Shown in pieces: positions 8,900 to 17,823 of a stretch of DNA of 64,000 nt (position 1 is the stretch's first letter; the number at the start of each line of letters is the position of its first letter). Where the stretch lies: the NCBI RefSeq assembly GCF_002930645.1, contig NZ_PSNW01000014.1, positions 1 through 64,000 of the forward strand, given 5' to 3'. The notes below the pieces were generated by a model, which saw only the letters and a program-made list of their open reading frames with translations, was not told the origin of the DNA and made no database searches. The stretch is from Solimonas fluminis. Lineage in GTDB: Bacteria > Pseudomonadota > Gammaproteobacteria > Nevskiales > Nevskiaceae. A program made the position numbers and the translations under genes.

Positions 8900-9763
8900 A
8901 TGCAGAACGACCTCAAGCGCGGCGCCGCCCACGCCATCTACGCGGCGGCGGCCTTTTCGCTGACCGGTGTCTGCGTCAAGGCGGCCAGCGCCCACGCGCC
9001 GAACGAGGTCGTGGTGTTCTTCCGCTGCCTGGTCAGCCTGCTGGTCCTGATGCCCTGGGTCCTGCGCCAGGGCGCCGACAGCCTGCGCTCGCAGCGGGTC
9101 GGCGGGCATCTGTGGCGGGCCGCCTTCGGCGTGGCGGCGATGTATGCCTTTTTCTACGCCATCGGCCGGCTGCCCCTGGCCGAGGCCATGCTGCTGACCT
9201 ACTCCACACCCCTGTGGGTGCCCTTCATCGCCTGGGCCTGGATCGGCGAACGCCCCCCGGCCGTGGCTTTCCCGGCCGCCCTGCTGGGCCTGATCGGCAT
9301 CGCCTTCATCGTCAAGCCGGGACATGCCCGGATCGACTGGCTGGCGGGGATCGTGGGCGTGGCCTCCGGGATTCTGGCCGGCTGCGCCATGGTCAGCATC
9401 CGCCGGATTTCCGATACGGAGCCGGCCCAGCGCATCGTCCTGTACTTCATGATCCTGGCCACGGCGATCTCGGCCGTTCCCCTGCTCTGGGCCTGGCAGA
9501 CCCCGGGCTGGGGCACCCTGGCCCTGCTGGTCGGGGCCGGCGTCACCGCCACGGCAGGGCAACTCAACCTGACCCGCGCCTATGCCTGGGCACCGGCCGC
9601 CCTGGTCGGCCCCTTCACCTACACCTCGGTGGTGTTCTCCGCCCTGCTCGCCTGGTGGATCTGGGACGAGAATCTCGACGGCTGGTCGGCCCTGGGCATG
9701 CTGCTGGTGGTGGCGACCTGCGCGCTGGTGGGCTGGAAGCGGACGCCGGCGGCAGAGGCGTGA
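8900..9763 (+). CDS. EamA-family (drug/metabolite transporter) permease
   Basis: 287 aa, about ten hydrophobic helices in two EamA repeats (roughly 8-135 and 148-280). Each repeat has the usual Pro/Gly-rich features, e.g. LAEAMLLTYSTPLWVPFIAW in the first and ALVGPFTYTSVVFSALLAWW in the second. Members export amino acids, purines, quaternary compounds or other small metabolites through the inner membrane. The substrate cannot be read from sequence. It is divergent from the receiver operon across about 110 bases and convergent with the CinA-like gene downstream. A single REP-like half-site (AGGAGCGGCCG) lies just after the stop at about 9774-9785. Confidence 0.9.
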   Translation: MQNDLKRGAAHAIYAAAAFSLTGVCVKAASAHAPNEVVVFFRCLVSLLVLMPWVLRQGADSLRSQRVGGHLWRAAFGVAAMYAFFYAIGRLPLAEAMLLTYSTPLWVPFIAWAWIGERPPAVAFPAALLGLIGIAFIVKPGHARIDWLAGIVGVASGILAGCAMVSIRRISDTEPAQRIVLYFMILATAISAVPLLWAWQTPGWGTLALLVGAGVTATAGQLNLTRAYAWAPAALVGPFTYTSVVFSALLAWWIWDENLDGWSALGMLLVVATCALVGWKRTPAAEA

Positions 9764-9793
9764 AGGCTCTTGCAGGAGCGGCCGCCACCCCGA

Positions 9794-10555
9794 TCAGGGC
9801 CGGCTCAGCTCCTCGACCTCGATCTGCGGCCAGGCCTTCAGCCCCTCGCGAAAGCTGGCATAGGCCGCCGCCGCATCCGCACGGGGCCCCTTGAAGCCGA
9901 ACTCGATCTGCCGGGGCCGCTCGGGCGAACCGCGAAACGGCAGGCTCGACAGCTTGATCGAGGGAAACCGCGCCAGCGTGGCCTGCATCAGCGGCAGCAG
10001 GTCGCCCTCGGTCACCGGGCCGATGGCGTTGAAGGAGTACTCCACTGCAGGCTCGGCCTGGTGCAGGTGGCGCAGGCGCTGGTCCAGGACCCACTCCAGC
10101 ATGGGCCAGGCCATCTCCGGGAAGCCGGGGACGAAGTAGCAGCCGCCCACCGAAAAGCCCGCCACCCGGTTCACCGGGTTGGGGATCAGCTCCGCCCCGG
10201 CCGGGAAATCCGCCATCAGCACGCGGTTGGGCAGCGCCTGCTCGCCGTACTGGGCCAGGATCAGGGCCTCGCCCTCCGGATGCCGCACGATGGGCCGGCC
10301 GAAGGCCTGGGCCGCCGCCTGGCGGGTGCAGTCGTCCGGCGTGGCGCCGATCCCGCCGCAGGACAGCACGGTATCGCCACGCCCGGCGGCCGCGGCGATG
10401 GCGGCGGCGATGCGATCCTGGTCGTCGCCCAGAAACTGCGCCCAGTCCAGCGCCATGCCCCGCTCCGCCAGCAGGCCGATGACCCGGGCCAGGTGCTTGT
10501 CCTGCCGCTTGCCCGACAGGATTTCGTCGCCGATCACGAACAGCCCCAGACTCAT
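9794..10555 (-). CDS. CinA-like / molybdopterin-binding domain protein
   Basis: 253 aa. The N-terminal half is a MoCF_biosynth (MogA/CinA-N) fold: LFVIGDEILSGKRQDKHLA at 5-23 and CGGIGATPDD at 66-75. The rest (about 170-253) lacks the CinA C-terminal nicotinamide-nucleotide amidase domain. It is therefore the shorter competence/damage-inducible CinA-N-type protein often annotated as molybdopterin-binding. The first ATG of the open frame lies seven codons upstream. I chose ATG 10553-10555 because MSLGLFVIGDEI is the conserved start. Function is uncertain: CinA-N domains have ADP-ribose pyrophosphatase activity in some bacteria. Confidence 0.85.
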   Translation of the reverse strand: MSLGLFVIGDEILSGKRQDKHLARVIGLLAERGMALDWAQFLGDDQDRIAAAIAAAAGRGDTVLSCGGIGATPDDCTRQAAAQAFGRPIVRHPEGEALILAQYGEQALPNRVLMADFPAGAELIPNPVNRVAGFSVGGCYFVPGFPEMAWPMLEWVLDQRLRHLHQAEPAVEYSFNAIGPVTEGDLLPLMQATLARFPSIKLSSLPFRGSPERPRQIEFGFKGPRADAAAAYASFREGLKAWPQIEVEELSRP

Positions 10556-10627
10556 GTCCCACCCTCCACGGTCCAAACAGAAGGGGCGGCCTGCGCCGCC
10601 CCATGACTCGAAGACAGCCGCGCGGCT

Positions 10628-12400
<1,773 letters not shown>

Positions 12401-12512
12401 CTTTCGTTCTCCGGTATTAATTTTTTGAATCAGGGCGGAAGCGAAAAGGGCTGTGGCATTCTAGCACCGTGCCCTGTGCGCGGTTCCCAACACAACAAGA
12501 GGAGATCCCCAT

Positions 12513-13055
12513 ATGAATGCCCTGGTAGTCATCGCCCACGGTTCGGAATCCCTGGAAGCCGTCACCCTCGTCAACGTGCTGCGGCGGGCGGAGGTGGAGG
12601 TCACCATCGCCAGCATCGAATCGAGCAGGACGGTCGAGGGCAGCCGCGGCCTGACGCTGACGGCGGACGCGCTATGGCCCGAGGTGGAGGGCCGGGAGTT
12701 CGACCTGATCGCCCTGCCGGGCGGCGAACAGGGAGCGCGAGCCCTCGCGGCCCATGCCGGCCTGGTCGGCAAGCTCCGGACCCAGCGCCAGGCCCACCGA
12801 TGGACCGGGGCGATCTGCGCCTCCCCGGCCCTGGTCCTGTCGGCCCATGGCCTGCTCGACGGCAAGAAAGCCACCTGCTACCCCTCCTTCCGCGACCAGC
12901 TGCTGCACTACGTCGATCTGCCGGTGGTGGTGGACGGTCATTGCGTCACCGGCCAGGGCCCGGCCAGCGCCGTCGCCTTCGGCCTGGAACTGGTGGAGGT
13001 GCTTTGCGGGGCGGAAAAGCGCCGCTCGGTCGCCCAGGGGCTGCTCGCGGCCTGA
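12513..13055 (+). CDS. DJ-1/PfpI family protein (YajL-like)
   Basis: 180 aa, the full length of the DJ-1/YajL class. The nucleophile-elbow cysteine is C102 in GAICASPALVL, with the partner acidic residue near E15. LIALPGGEQGA (about 65-75) is the conserved loop preceding it. Bacterial relatives act as oxidative-stress chaperones and have been reported as glyoxalases or deglycases; the physiological role is debated. The start ATG has AGAGGAG upstream. It ends facing grxD across a shared bidirectional terminator, near other redox genes (grxD, sodB), which fits a stress role. Confidence 0.9.
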   Translation: MNALVVIAHGSESLEAVTLVNVLRRAEVEVTIASIESSRTVEGSRGLTLTADALWPEVEGREFDLIALPGGEQGARALAAHAGLVGKLRTQRQAHRWTGAICASPALVLSAHGLLDGKKATCYPSFRDQLLHYVDLPVVVDGHCVTGQGPASAVAFGLELVEVLCGAEKRRSVAQGLLAA

Positions 13056-13077
13056 GCCCCTTGCGGGGCTGCAACGA

Positions 13078-13103
13078 AAAACGCCCGCTTGCGCGGGCGT
13101 TTT
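13078..13103. terminator. Bidirectional terminator between the DJ-1 gene and grxD
   Basis: An 8-bp GC stem (13081-13088 with 13093-13100) is flanked by AAAA on the left and TTT on the right, so it can end transcripts from both convergent genes. Confidence 0.85.
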
Positions 13104-13122
13104 CTTGTTCCGGGCCGGAAAA

Positions 13123-13452
13123 TCAGGCCGCTTTCTTGTCCGCGACCGCTTCCTGCAGCATTTTCTGCAGCTCGCCGGACTGGTAGAGGTCCAGCGTGAT
13201 GTCGCAGCCGCCCACCAGCTCGCCCTTGACGTAGAGCTGCGGGAACGTCGGCCAGTTGGCGTACTTGGGCAGGGCGCGGTAGACCTCCTCGTCTTCGAAG
13301 ATGTTGACGTAGGCGAACGGCACGTTGCAGGCCTTGAGGGCCTGGACCGCACGGGCGGAAAAACCACACTGCGGAAAATCCGGCGAGCCCTTCATGTAGA
13401 TCATGATGGGGTTGTCGGTGACCTGCTTCTTGATGCGCTCCAGCGCGTCCAT
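13123..13452 (-). CDS. grxD: Monothiol glutaredoxin, Grx4 family
   Basis: 109 aa, full length. The active site is the monothiol CGFS (C29-S32), with the GSH-binding WPTFPQLYVKGELVGGCDI segment following it. This class binds a glutathione-ligated [2Fe-2S] cluster as a dimer or with BolA and moves clusters from assembly systems to target proteins. Residues MDALERIKKQVTDNP match the usual N-terminus. It ends in a Lys/Ala tail (DKKAA). Divergent from sodB across 199 bases; both are Fe- and oxidative-stress linked. The main cluster assembly system of this window (suf) is at 32.9 kb. Confidence 0.96.
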   Translation of the reverse strand: MDALERIKKQVTDNPIMIYMKGSPDFPQCGFSARAVQALKACNVPFAYVNIFEDEEVYRALPKYANWPTFPQLYVKGELVGGCDITLDLYQSGELQKMLQEAVADKKAA

Positions 13453-13651
13453 TTTGCCTTCTCCGGCTGCTGGTAAGGGTACGGCGGGCGCGGATTATAC
13501 GCGCACTGCCCCGGGAATGAACCTCTGCAAATTCCGGTCCAAGTCCATGTGCGGTATTGAATTTGCGCCCCCGCTCGCCTATTTTGTCGGCCCCACTTGC
13601 AGCCGGCCGGCGCATCCCCGGCGCCGCTTAGCAACAAAAGGAATCAAATCA

Positions 13652-14227
13652 ATGGCTCTGACGCTCCCTGAACTTCCCTACGCCCGCGACGCCCTCGCCC
13701 CCCACATGTCGGCCGAGACGCTGGACTTCCACTACGGCAAGCACCACAAGGCCTACGTGGACAACGGCAACAAGCTGATCGCCGGCACCGAGTTCGAGAA
13801 CATGGCGCTCGAGGACATCGTCCGGAAGTCCTCCGGCAAGATCTTCAACAACGCCGCCCAGGTCTGGAACCACACCTTCTTCTGGAACTGCCTGACCCCG
13901 AAGCAGACCCCGCCGGGCAAGAAGCTCACCGACGCGCTGGTCAAGCAGTTCGGCGGCGTTGAGGACTTCAAGAAGCAGTTCACCGAGGTGGCGATGAACA
14001 CCTTCGGCTCGGGCTGGGCCTGGCTGGTGCAGAACGCCGACGGCAGCCTTGCCCTGGTCAGCACCTCCAATGCCGGCTGCCCGCTGACCGCCGGTCAGAA
14101 GCCCCTGCTCACCGCCGACGTCTGGGAGCACGCCTACTACGTCGACTACCGCAACGCCCGCGCCAGCTTCCTCGAGCACTTCTGGGCTCTGGTGAACTGG
14201 CAGTTCGTCGAGAGCAATCTCGGCTAG
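13652..14227 (+). CDS. sodB: Iron superoxide dismutase
   Basis: 191 aa. Converts superoxide to oxygen and hydrogen peroxide in the cytoplasm. Metal ligands H27, H74 (VWNHTFFWNC), D156 and H160 (DVWEHAYYVDY) are all present. The AAQVWNHTFFWNC context and the GSGWAWLV motif are of the Fe-type. The ATG is at 13652; an open frame continues far upstream but the conserved start is MALTLPELPY. A terminator follows immediately. No clear Fur box was found in the 199-base upstream gap by eye. Confidence 0.97.
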   Translation: MALTLPELPYARDALAPHMSAETLDFHYGKHHKAYVDNGNKLIAGTEFENMALEDIVRKSSGKIFNNAAQVWNHTFFWNCLTPKQTPPGKKLTDALVKQFGGVEDFKKQFTEVAMNTFGSGWAWLVQNADGSLALVSTSNAGCPLTAGQKPLLTADVWEHAYYVDYRNARASFLEHFWALVNWQFVESNLG

Positions 14228-14246
14228 GCTTTAGCCATACCGCAAC

Positions 14247-14276
14247 GGGGCCGTTCCATCGCGAACGGCCCTTTTG
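14247..14276 (+). terminator. Rho-independent terminator after sodB
   Basis: A 9-bp stem (14248-14256 with 14263-14271), a 6-base loop and a following T-rich tail (TTTTGCTTTTTT). It separates sodB from argF. Confidence 0.9.
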
Positions 14277-14302
14277 CTTTTTTAAAGGGATAGAAAGTCG
14301 TC

Positions 14303-15214
14303 ATGACCCGGCACCTGCTGAAGCTGTCCGATCTGAGCGCTGACGAAGCGCAGGCGATCGTGGCGCGCGCCATCGCGCTCAAGAACAGCCGTGACCCGTC
14401 GTACCGCCCCTTCGTGGGCAAGACGCTGGCGATGCTGTTCACCAAGAACTCGACGCGCACCCGCGTCAGCTTCGAGTCCGGCATGGTGAAGTTCGGCGGG
14501 CATGCCCTGTTCCTCAGCGCCAGCGCCACCCAGATGGGCCGCGACGAGCCGCTCAGCGACACCGCCCAGGTGCTGTCGCGCATGTGCGACGCGATCATGA
14601 TCCGCAACGATTCCCAGGCCGACCAGGAAGAACTGGCGCGCCACTCGCGCGTGCCGGTGATCAACGGCCTGTCCAACCTGCACCACCCCTGCCAGCTGCT
14701 GGCGGACATGCAGGTCTGGACCGAGCACCGCGGCAACCCCAGGGGCAAGACCGCGGCCTGGGTCGGCGACGGCAACAACGTCTGCCATTCCTTCATCGAG
14801 GCGGCGAAGCTGTTCGACTTCAAGCTGCGCATCGCCGCCCCGGTGGGCTATGAGCCGGCGCAGGAAATCGTGCGCCACGGCGGCAACCTGATCGAGGTCA
14901 CCCACGACCCGAAGGCCGCCGTGGCCGGCGCCGACCTGGTGGTGACCGATACCTGGACCAGCATGGGCCAGGAAGAGGAAACCCAGCGCCGCCTGAAGGC
15001 CTTCGCCGGCTACCAGGTGGACGACGCCATGATGGCGCTGGCCAAGCCGGAAGCGATCTTCCTGCACTGCCTGCCGGCGCACCGCGGCGAGGAAGTCAGC
15101 GCCTCGGTGATCGACGGCCCGCAGTCGGTGATCTACGACGAGGCCGAGAACCGCCTGTGGGCGCAGATGGCACTGGTGGAGTTCCTGCTCGGCATGACGC
15201 CGGCAGCGAAGTAA
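14303..15214 (+). CDS. argF: Ornithine carbamoyltransferase
   Basis: 303 aa. Makes citrulline from ornithine and carbamoyl phosphate in arginine synthesis. The carbamoyl phosphate site STRTR is at 50-54, HHPCQ at 127-131 and the ornithine loop HCLPAHRG near the C-terminal third. The N-terminus MTRHLLKLSDLS is typical of the anabolic proteobacterial enzyme. No other arginine gene is adjacent. nadC starts 4 bases after the stop, so the two are very likely one transcript. Confidence 0.96.
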   Translation: MTRHLLKLSDLSADEAQAIVARAIALKNSRDPSYRPFVGKTLAMLFTKNSTRTRVSFESGMVKFGGHALFLSASATQMGRDEPLSDTAQVLSRMCDAIMIRNDSQADQEELARHSRVPVINGLSNLHHPCQLLADMQVWTEHRGNPRGKTAAWVGDGNNVCHSFIEAAKLFDFKLRIAAPVGYEPAQEIVRHGGNLIEVTHDPKAAVAGADLVVTDTWTSMGQEEETQRRLKAFAGYQVDDAMMALAKPEAIFLHCLPAHRGEEVSASVIDGPQSVIYDEAENRLWAQMALVEFLLGMTPAAK

Positions 15215-15218
15215 GGCC

Positions 15219-16073
15219 ATGACCCTCCCGGCCTACGTAACCGACCTGAAAGCAGTCGTCGCCCATGCGCTGTCCGAGGACGTCGGCGGCGGCGACGTCA
15301 CCGCCCGCCTGGTGCCGGCCGAGGAGCGGGGCCAGGCCTACGTGATCGCCCGCGAGGCCGCCGTGGTCTGCGGCCGCCCCTGGGTGGACGAGGTGTTCCG
15401 ACAGCTCGACGGCAACATCGAGGTGAAATGGCTGGTGCAGGAAGGCCAGCGGGTTGCCCCGGACCAGCGCCTGTACGAACTCCGGGGCCCTGCCCGCGCG
15501 CTGCTGACCGGCGAACGCCCGGCGCTCAACTTCCTGCAGACGCTGTCGGGCACCGCCACCGCGGTGCGCCAGTACGTGGACGCCGTGGCCGGCACCGGGG
15601 CACGCATCGCCGATACACGCAAGACCCTGCCGGGCCTGCGCAACGCGCAGAAGTACGCCGTGCTTTGCGGCGGCGGCATCAACCACCGCATCGGCCTCTA
15701 TGACGGCATCCTGATCAAGGAAAACCACATCGCTGCCGCCGGCGGCATCCGCCAGGCCATCGCCAATGCCCGCGCCCTGCAGGCCGGCGTGCCGCTGATG
15801 ACCGAGGCGGAGACGATGGCGGAAGCCCGCGCCGCGCTGGACGCCGACGTGGACCTGCTGCTGGTGGACGATTTCAGCCTGCCCGATCTGCGCGAGGCCG
15901 TGCGCCTGGTGCGCGAGCACCGCGACCGCGGCGGCAGGACGGTGATCGAGTACTCCGGCGGCGCGACGCTGCAGAACGTGCGCGGCTACGCCGAGTGCGG
16001 CGTGGACCGCATCGCCATCGGCGGCATCACCAAGCACATCCGGGCGCTGGACCTGTCGATGCGGTTTGCCTGA
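15219..16073 (+). CDS. nadC: Nicotinate-nucleotide pyrophosphorylase (quinolinate phosphoribosyltransferase)
   Basis: 284 aa. Converts quinolinate plus PRPP to nicotinate mononucleotide, the third step of de novo NAD synthesis. Typical motifs seen: EDVGGGDVTA (20-29), the GERPALNFLQTLSGTAT core helix, DTRKTLPGLR, LIKENHI and the final GVDRIAIGGITKH. The glycine-rich IEYSGGATL segment replaces the commoner ISGNVSL. It is 4 bases behind argF and probably cotranscribed. nadA is about 14 kb away on the other strand, so the pathway is split here. A REP doublet lies 21 bases after the stop. Confidence 0.96.
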   Translation: MTLPAYVTDLKAVVAHALSEDVGGGDVTARLVPAEERGQAYVIAREAAVVCGRPWVDEVFRQLDGNIEVKWLVQEGQRVAPDQRLYELRGPARALLTGERPALNFLQTLSGTATAVRQYVDAVAGTGARIADTRKTLPGLRNAQKYAVLCGGGINHRIGLYDGILIKENHIAAAGGIRQAIANARALQAGVPLMTEAETMAEARAALDADVDLLLVDDFSLPDLREAVRLVREHRDRGGRTVIEYSGGATLQNVRGYAECGVDRIAIGGITKHIRALDLSMRFA

Positions 16074-16094
16074 GGGCTATCGCATTCCGGCTTT

Positions 16095-16170
16095 GTCGCA
16101 GGAGCGGCCGTTGGCCGCGAAGCGCGGTCATCATCTCGACCTGCTTTCGCGGCCAACGGCCGCTCGTGCG
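16095..16170. repeat. REP doublet (REPIN) 1
   Basis: Two inverted copies of a REP-type palindrome: CAGGAGCGGCCGTTGGCCGC beginning at 16099, and its near-complement ending near 16168, with about 26 bases between them. It lies between the convergent nadC and murI. Same family as the elements at 32750-32817 and 47195-47253. Such doublets are usually mobilised by a RAYT transposase encoded elsewhere in the genome. Confidence 0.8.
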
Positions 16171-16174
16171 TCGC

Positions 16175-16945
16175 TTATGAGCCGTCCGGCATCAGCAGCC
16201 GCCGCAGCTTTTCCAGCTGCACGGCATCGCCGCTGCCCTGCCATTCGATGCTGCCGGCCGTCCCGGCATCGTTGACCAGCCCTTCCCGCTCCAGCAGGCG
16301 CTGGGCCTGCCGCGCCACCGCGGCGCCGGTGTCGATCAGGCTCACGTCCTTGCCCACCACGTCCTGGATCAGCGGGCGCAGGAAGGGATAATGGGTGCAG
16401 CCCAGCACCATCACGTCGGCGCCCTGCTGCAGCAGCGGCGCGGTATAGCGCTCGACCAGCGCACGGGTCTCCGGCGTATCCAGCAGGCCGGCCTCGACCT
16501 GCTCCACCAGCCCTGGACAGGGCTGGGTGATCACGCGCACGCCGCGGGCATGGTCGGCGACCAGCTTGTGGAACTTGTCGCCGGCCAGGGCCGCGCCGGT
16601 GGCCAGCACGCCGACCACGCCGCTGCGGGTCTGCGCCGCCGCCGGCTTCACCGCCGGCTCCATGCCGACGAAGGGCATCGGGTAGGTGGCGCGCAGCTGC
16701 TCCACCGCCGCGATGGTGGCGGTGTTGCAGGCCACCACGATCAGCTTGGCGCCCCGCGCCATCAGGTACTCGGTGATCGCCACGGCCCGCGCCTGGATCT
16801 GCTCGCGGGTCTTGCCGCCATAGGGGCAGTGGCCGCTGTCGGCGTAGTAGACGAGATTCTCGCCGGGCAGCAGGCGCCGGATCTCGCGCAGCACCGAAAT
16901 GCCGCCGACGCCGGAGTCGAAGACGCCTATCGGAGCGGCGCTCAC
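16175..16945 (-). CDS. murI: Glutamate racemase
   Basis: 256 aa. Provides D-glutamate for peptidoglycan. The two catalytic cysteines are C73 (VACNTAT) and C183 (LGCTHYP). The N-terminal IGVFDSGVGGISVLREI and SGHCPYGGK motifs are intact. Start is GTG at 16943-16945, overlapping the TGA of the upstream alpha/beta hydrolase gene (GTGA), so translation is coupled. The N-terminus lacks the long extension of E. coli MurI that binds UDP-MurNAc-Ala, so it is of the short type. Confidence 0.96.
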   Translation of the reverse strand: MSAAPIGVFDSGVGGISVLREIRRLLPGENLVYYADSGHCPYGGKTREQIQARAVAITEYLMARGAKLIVVACNTATIAAVEQLRATYPMPFVGMEPAVKPAAAQTRSGVVGVLATGAALAGDKFHKLVADHARGVRVITQPCPGLVEQVEAGLLDTPETRALVERYTAPLLQQGADVMVLGCTHYPFLRPLIQDVVGKDVSLIDTGAAVARQAQRLLEREGLVNDAGTAGSIEWQGSGDAVQLEKLRRLLMPDGS

Positions 16946-17733
16946 GGGGCCACCTTGCGGCGGAAGAATTTCAGCAGGACCGGATTGAAGGCCTCCGGTG
17001 CTTCGGACGGCAGGCCGTGGCGTCCTTCGGCAAACCAGTGGAGATAGCCGCGCGGCAGCGCATGGGCAAACTTCACGACGTCGTCATGATCGAAGTAGTC
17101 CTGCCCGGCCCCCACCACCAGGGTCGGCATCTTCAGCTCCGGCAGACGGTCGATCACCGACCACTGCACCAGCCGGCAGAGGGAGCCCAGGTAGGCACGG
17201 CGCGTGTTGCGGGCGCCACGCGCGATCACCTTGGCCCGCAGGCCTTCGTTCTCCGGCCCCGGGAACATGCGCCGGGCACTGATGCGCGACAGGCGCGCCG
17301 GCCCCAGCAGGCCCATCACCAGCAGGCGGTAGCCGATCTCGAAGTACTGGCGCGAGGTACGCGGGCGGAAGCCCGGCACGCTGTTGGCGATCACCAGGCG
17401 CCGCACCCGCTGCGGATGCTGCAGCGCGAACTGCAGGCAGACCGCGCCGCCCATGCTGTGGCCGACCAGCAGGCAGCTTTCGACGCCGACGGCATCCAGG
17501 AAGCGGCGCAGGTCGTCCACGAACTGCGCGACCCCCGGCCCCCGCTCGCCGATCGGCGTGTCGCCGAAGCCGCGCAGGTCCGGCGCCAGCACGCGGTAGT
17601 GCTCGCCGAAGGCGCGGATCTGGTAGTCCCAGTCGGCCCAGGAACCGCCGAGCCCATGAACCAGCACCAGCGGGTCACCGGCGCCCGCCTCGACGTAGTG
17701 GACGTCGATGTCGCCGATGCCGATCCTAGGCAT
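16942..17733 (-). CDS. Alpha/beta-fold hydrolase
   Basis: 263 aa. Oxyanion segment VLVHGLGG (23-30), nucleophile S93 in GHSMGG, an acid in VGAGQDYFD and the catalytic His in EGRHGLPSE near the C-terminus: a full catalytic triad. The fold is of the MhpC/lactonase/esterase kind; the substrate is unknown. The open frame extends 28 codons upstream, but those codons run through a hairpin-rich, low-information stretch (17734-17820). I therefore chose ATG 17731-17733 (MPRIGIGDIDVHY). Overlaps murI by 4 bases. Confidence 0.87.
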   Translation of the reverse strand: MPRIGIGDIDVHYVEAGAGDPLVLVHGLGGSWADWDYQIRAFGEHYRVLAPDLRGFGDTPIGERGPGVAQFVDDLRRFLDAVGVESCLLVGHSMGGAVCLQFALQHPQRVRRLVIANSVPGFRPRTSRQYFEIGYRLLVMGLLGPARLSRISARRMFPGPENEGLRAKVIARGARNTRRAYLGSLCRLVQWSVIDRLPELKMPTLVVGAGQDYFDHDDVVKFAHALPRGYLHWFAEGRHGLPSEAPEAFNPVLLKFFRRKVAP

Positions 17734-17755
17734 GCGGCGAAGCTCCGCCTCCCCG

Positions 17756-17800
17756 CTCCCTCCCAGCGGGAGAGAGGGGGACCGCCGGCAGAGCCGGCGG
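17756..17800. repeat. Hairpin-rich intergenic segment between sppA and the hydrolase gene
   Basis: Contains a perfect 8-bp stem-loop (CCGCCGGC at 17782-17789 with 17793-17800, loop AGA). A smaller hairpin lies around TCCCAGCGGGA (17761-17771). No T-run follows, so this is more likely RNA structure, or a fragment of a dispersed repeat, than a standard terminator. Confidence 0.4.
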
Positions 17801-17823
17801 TGCGCAGAGGGAGGCATCAGCCA

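Noticed and set aside
9774-9785. Possible fourth REP element after the EamA gene
   Set aside because: Only one half-site (AGGAGCGGCCG) is present with no inverted partner nearby, so it is too short to call a REPIN.
13453-13651. Fur box or small RNA between grxD and sodB
   Set aside because: The 199-base gap was read for a Fur-like palindrome and for a terminator-ended RNA. Nothing convincing on either strand.
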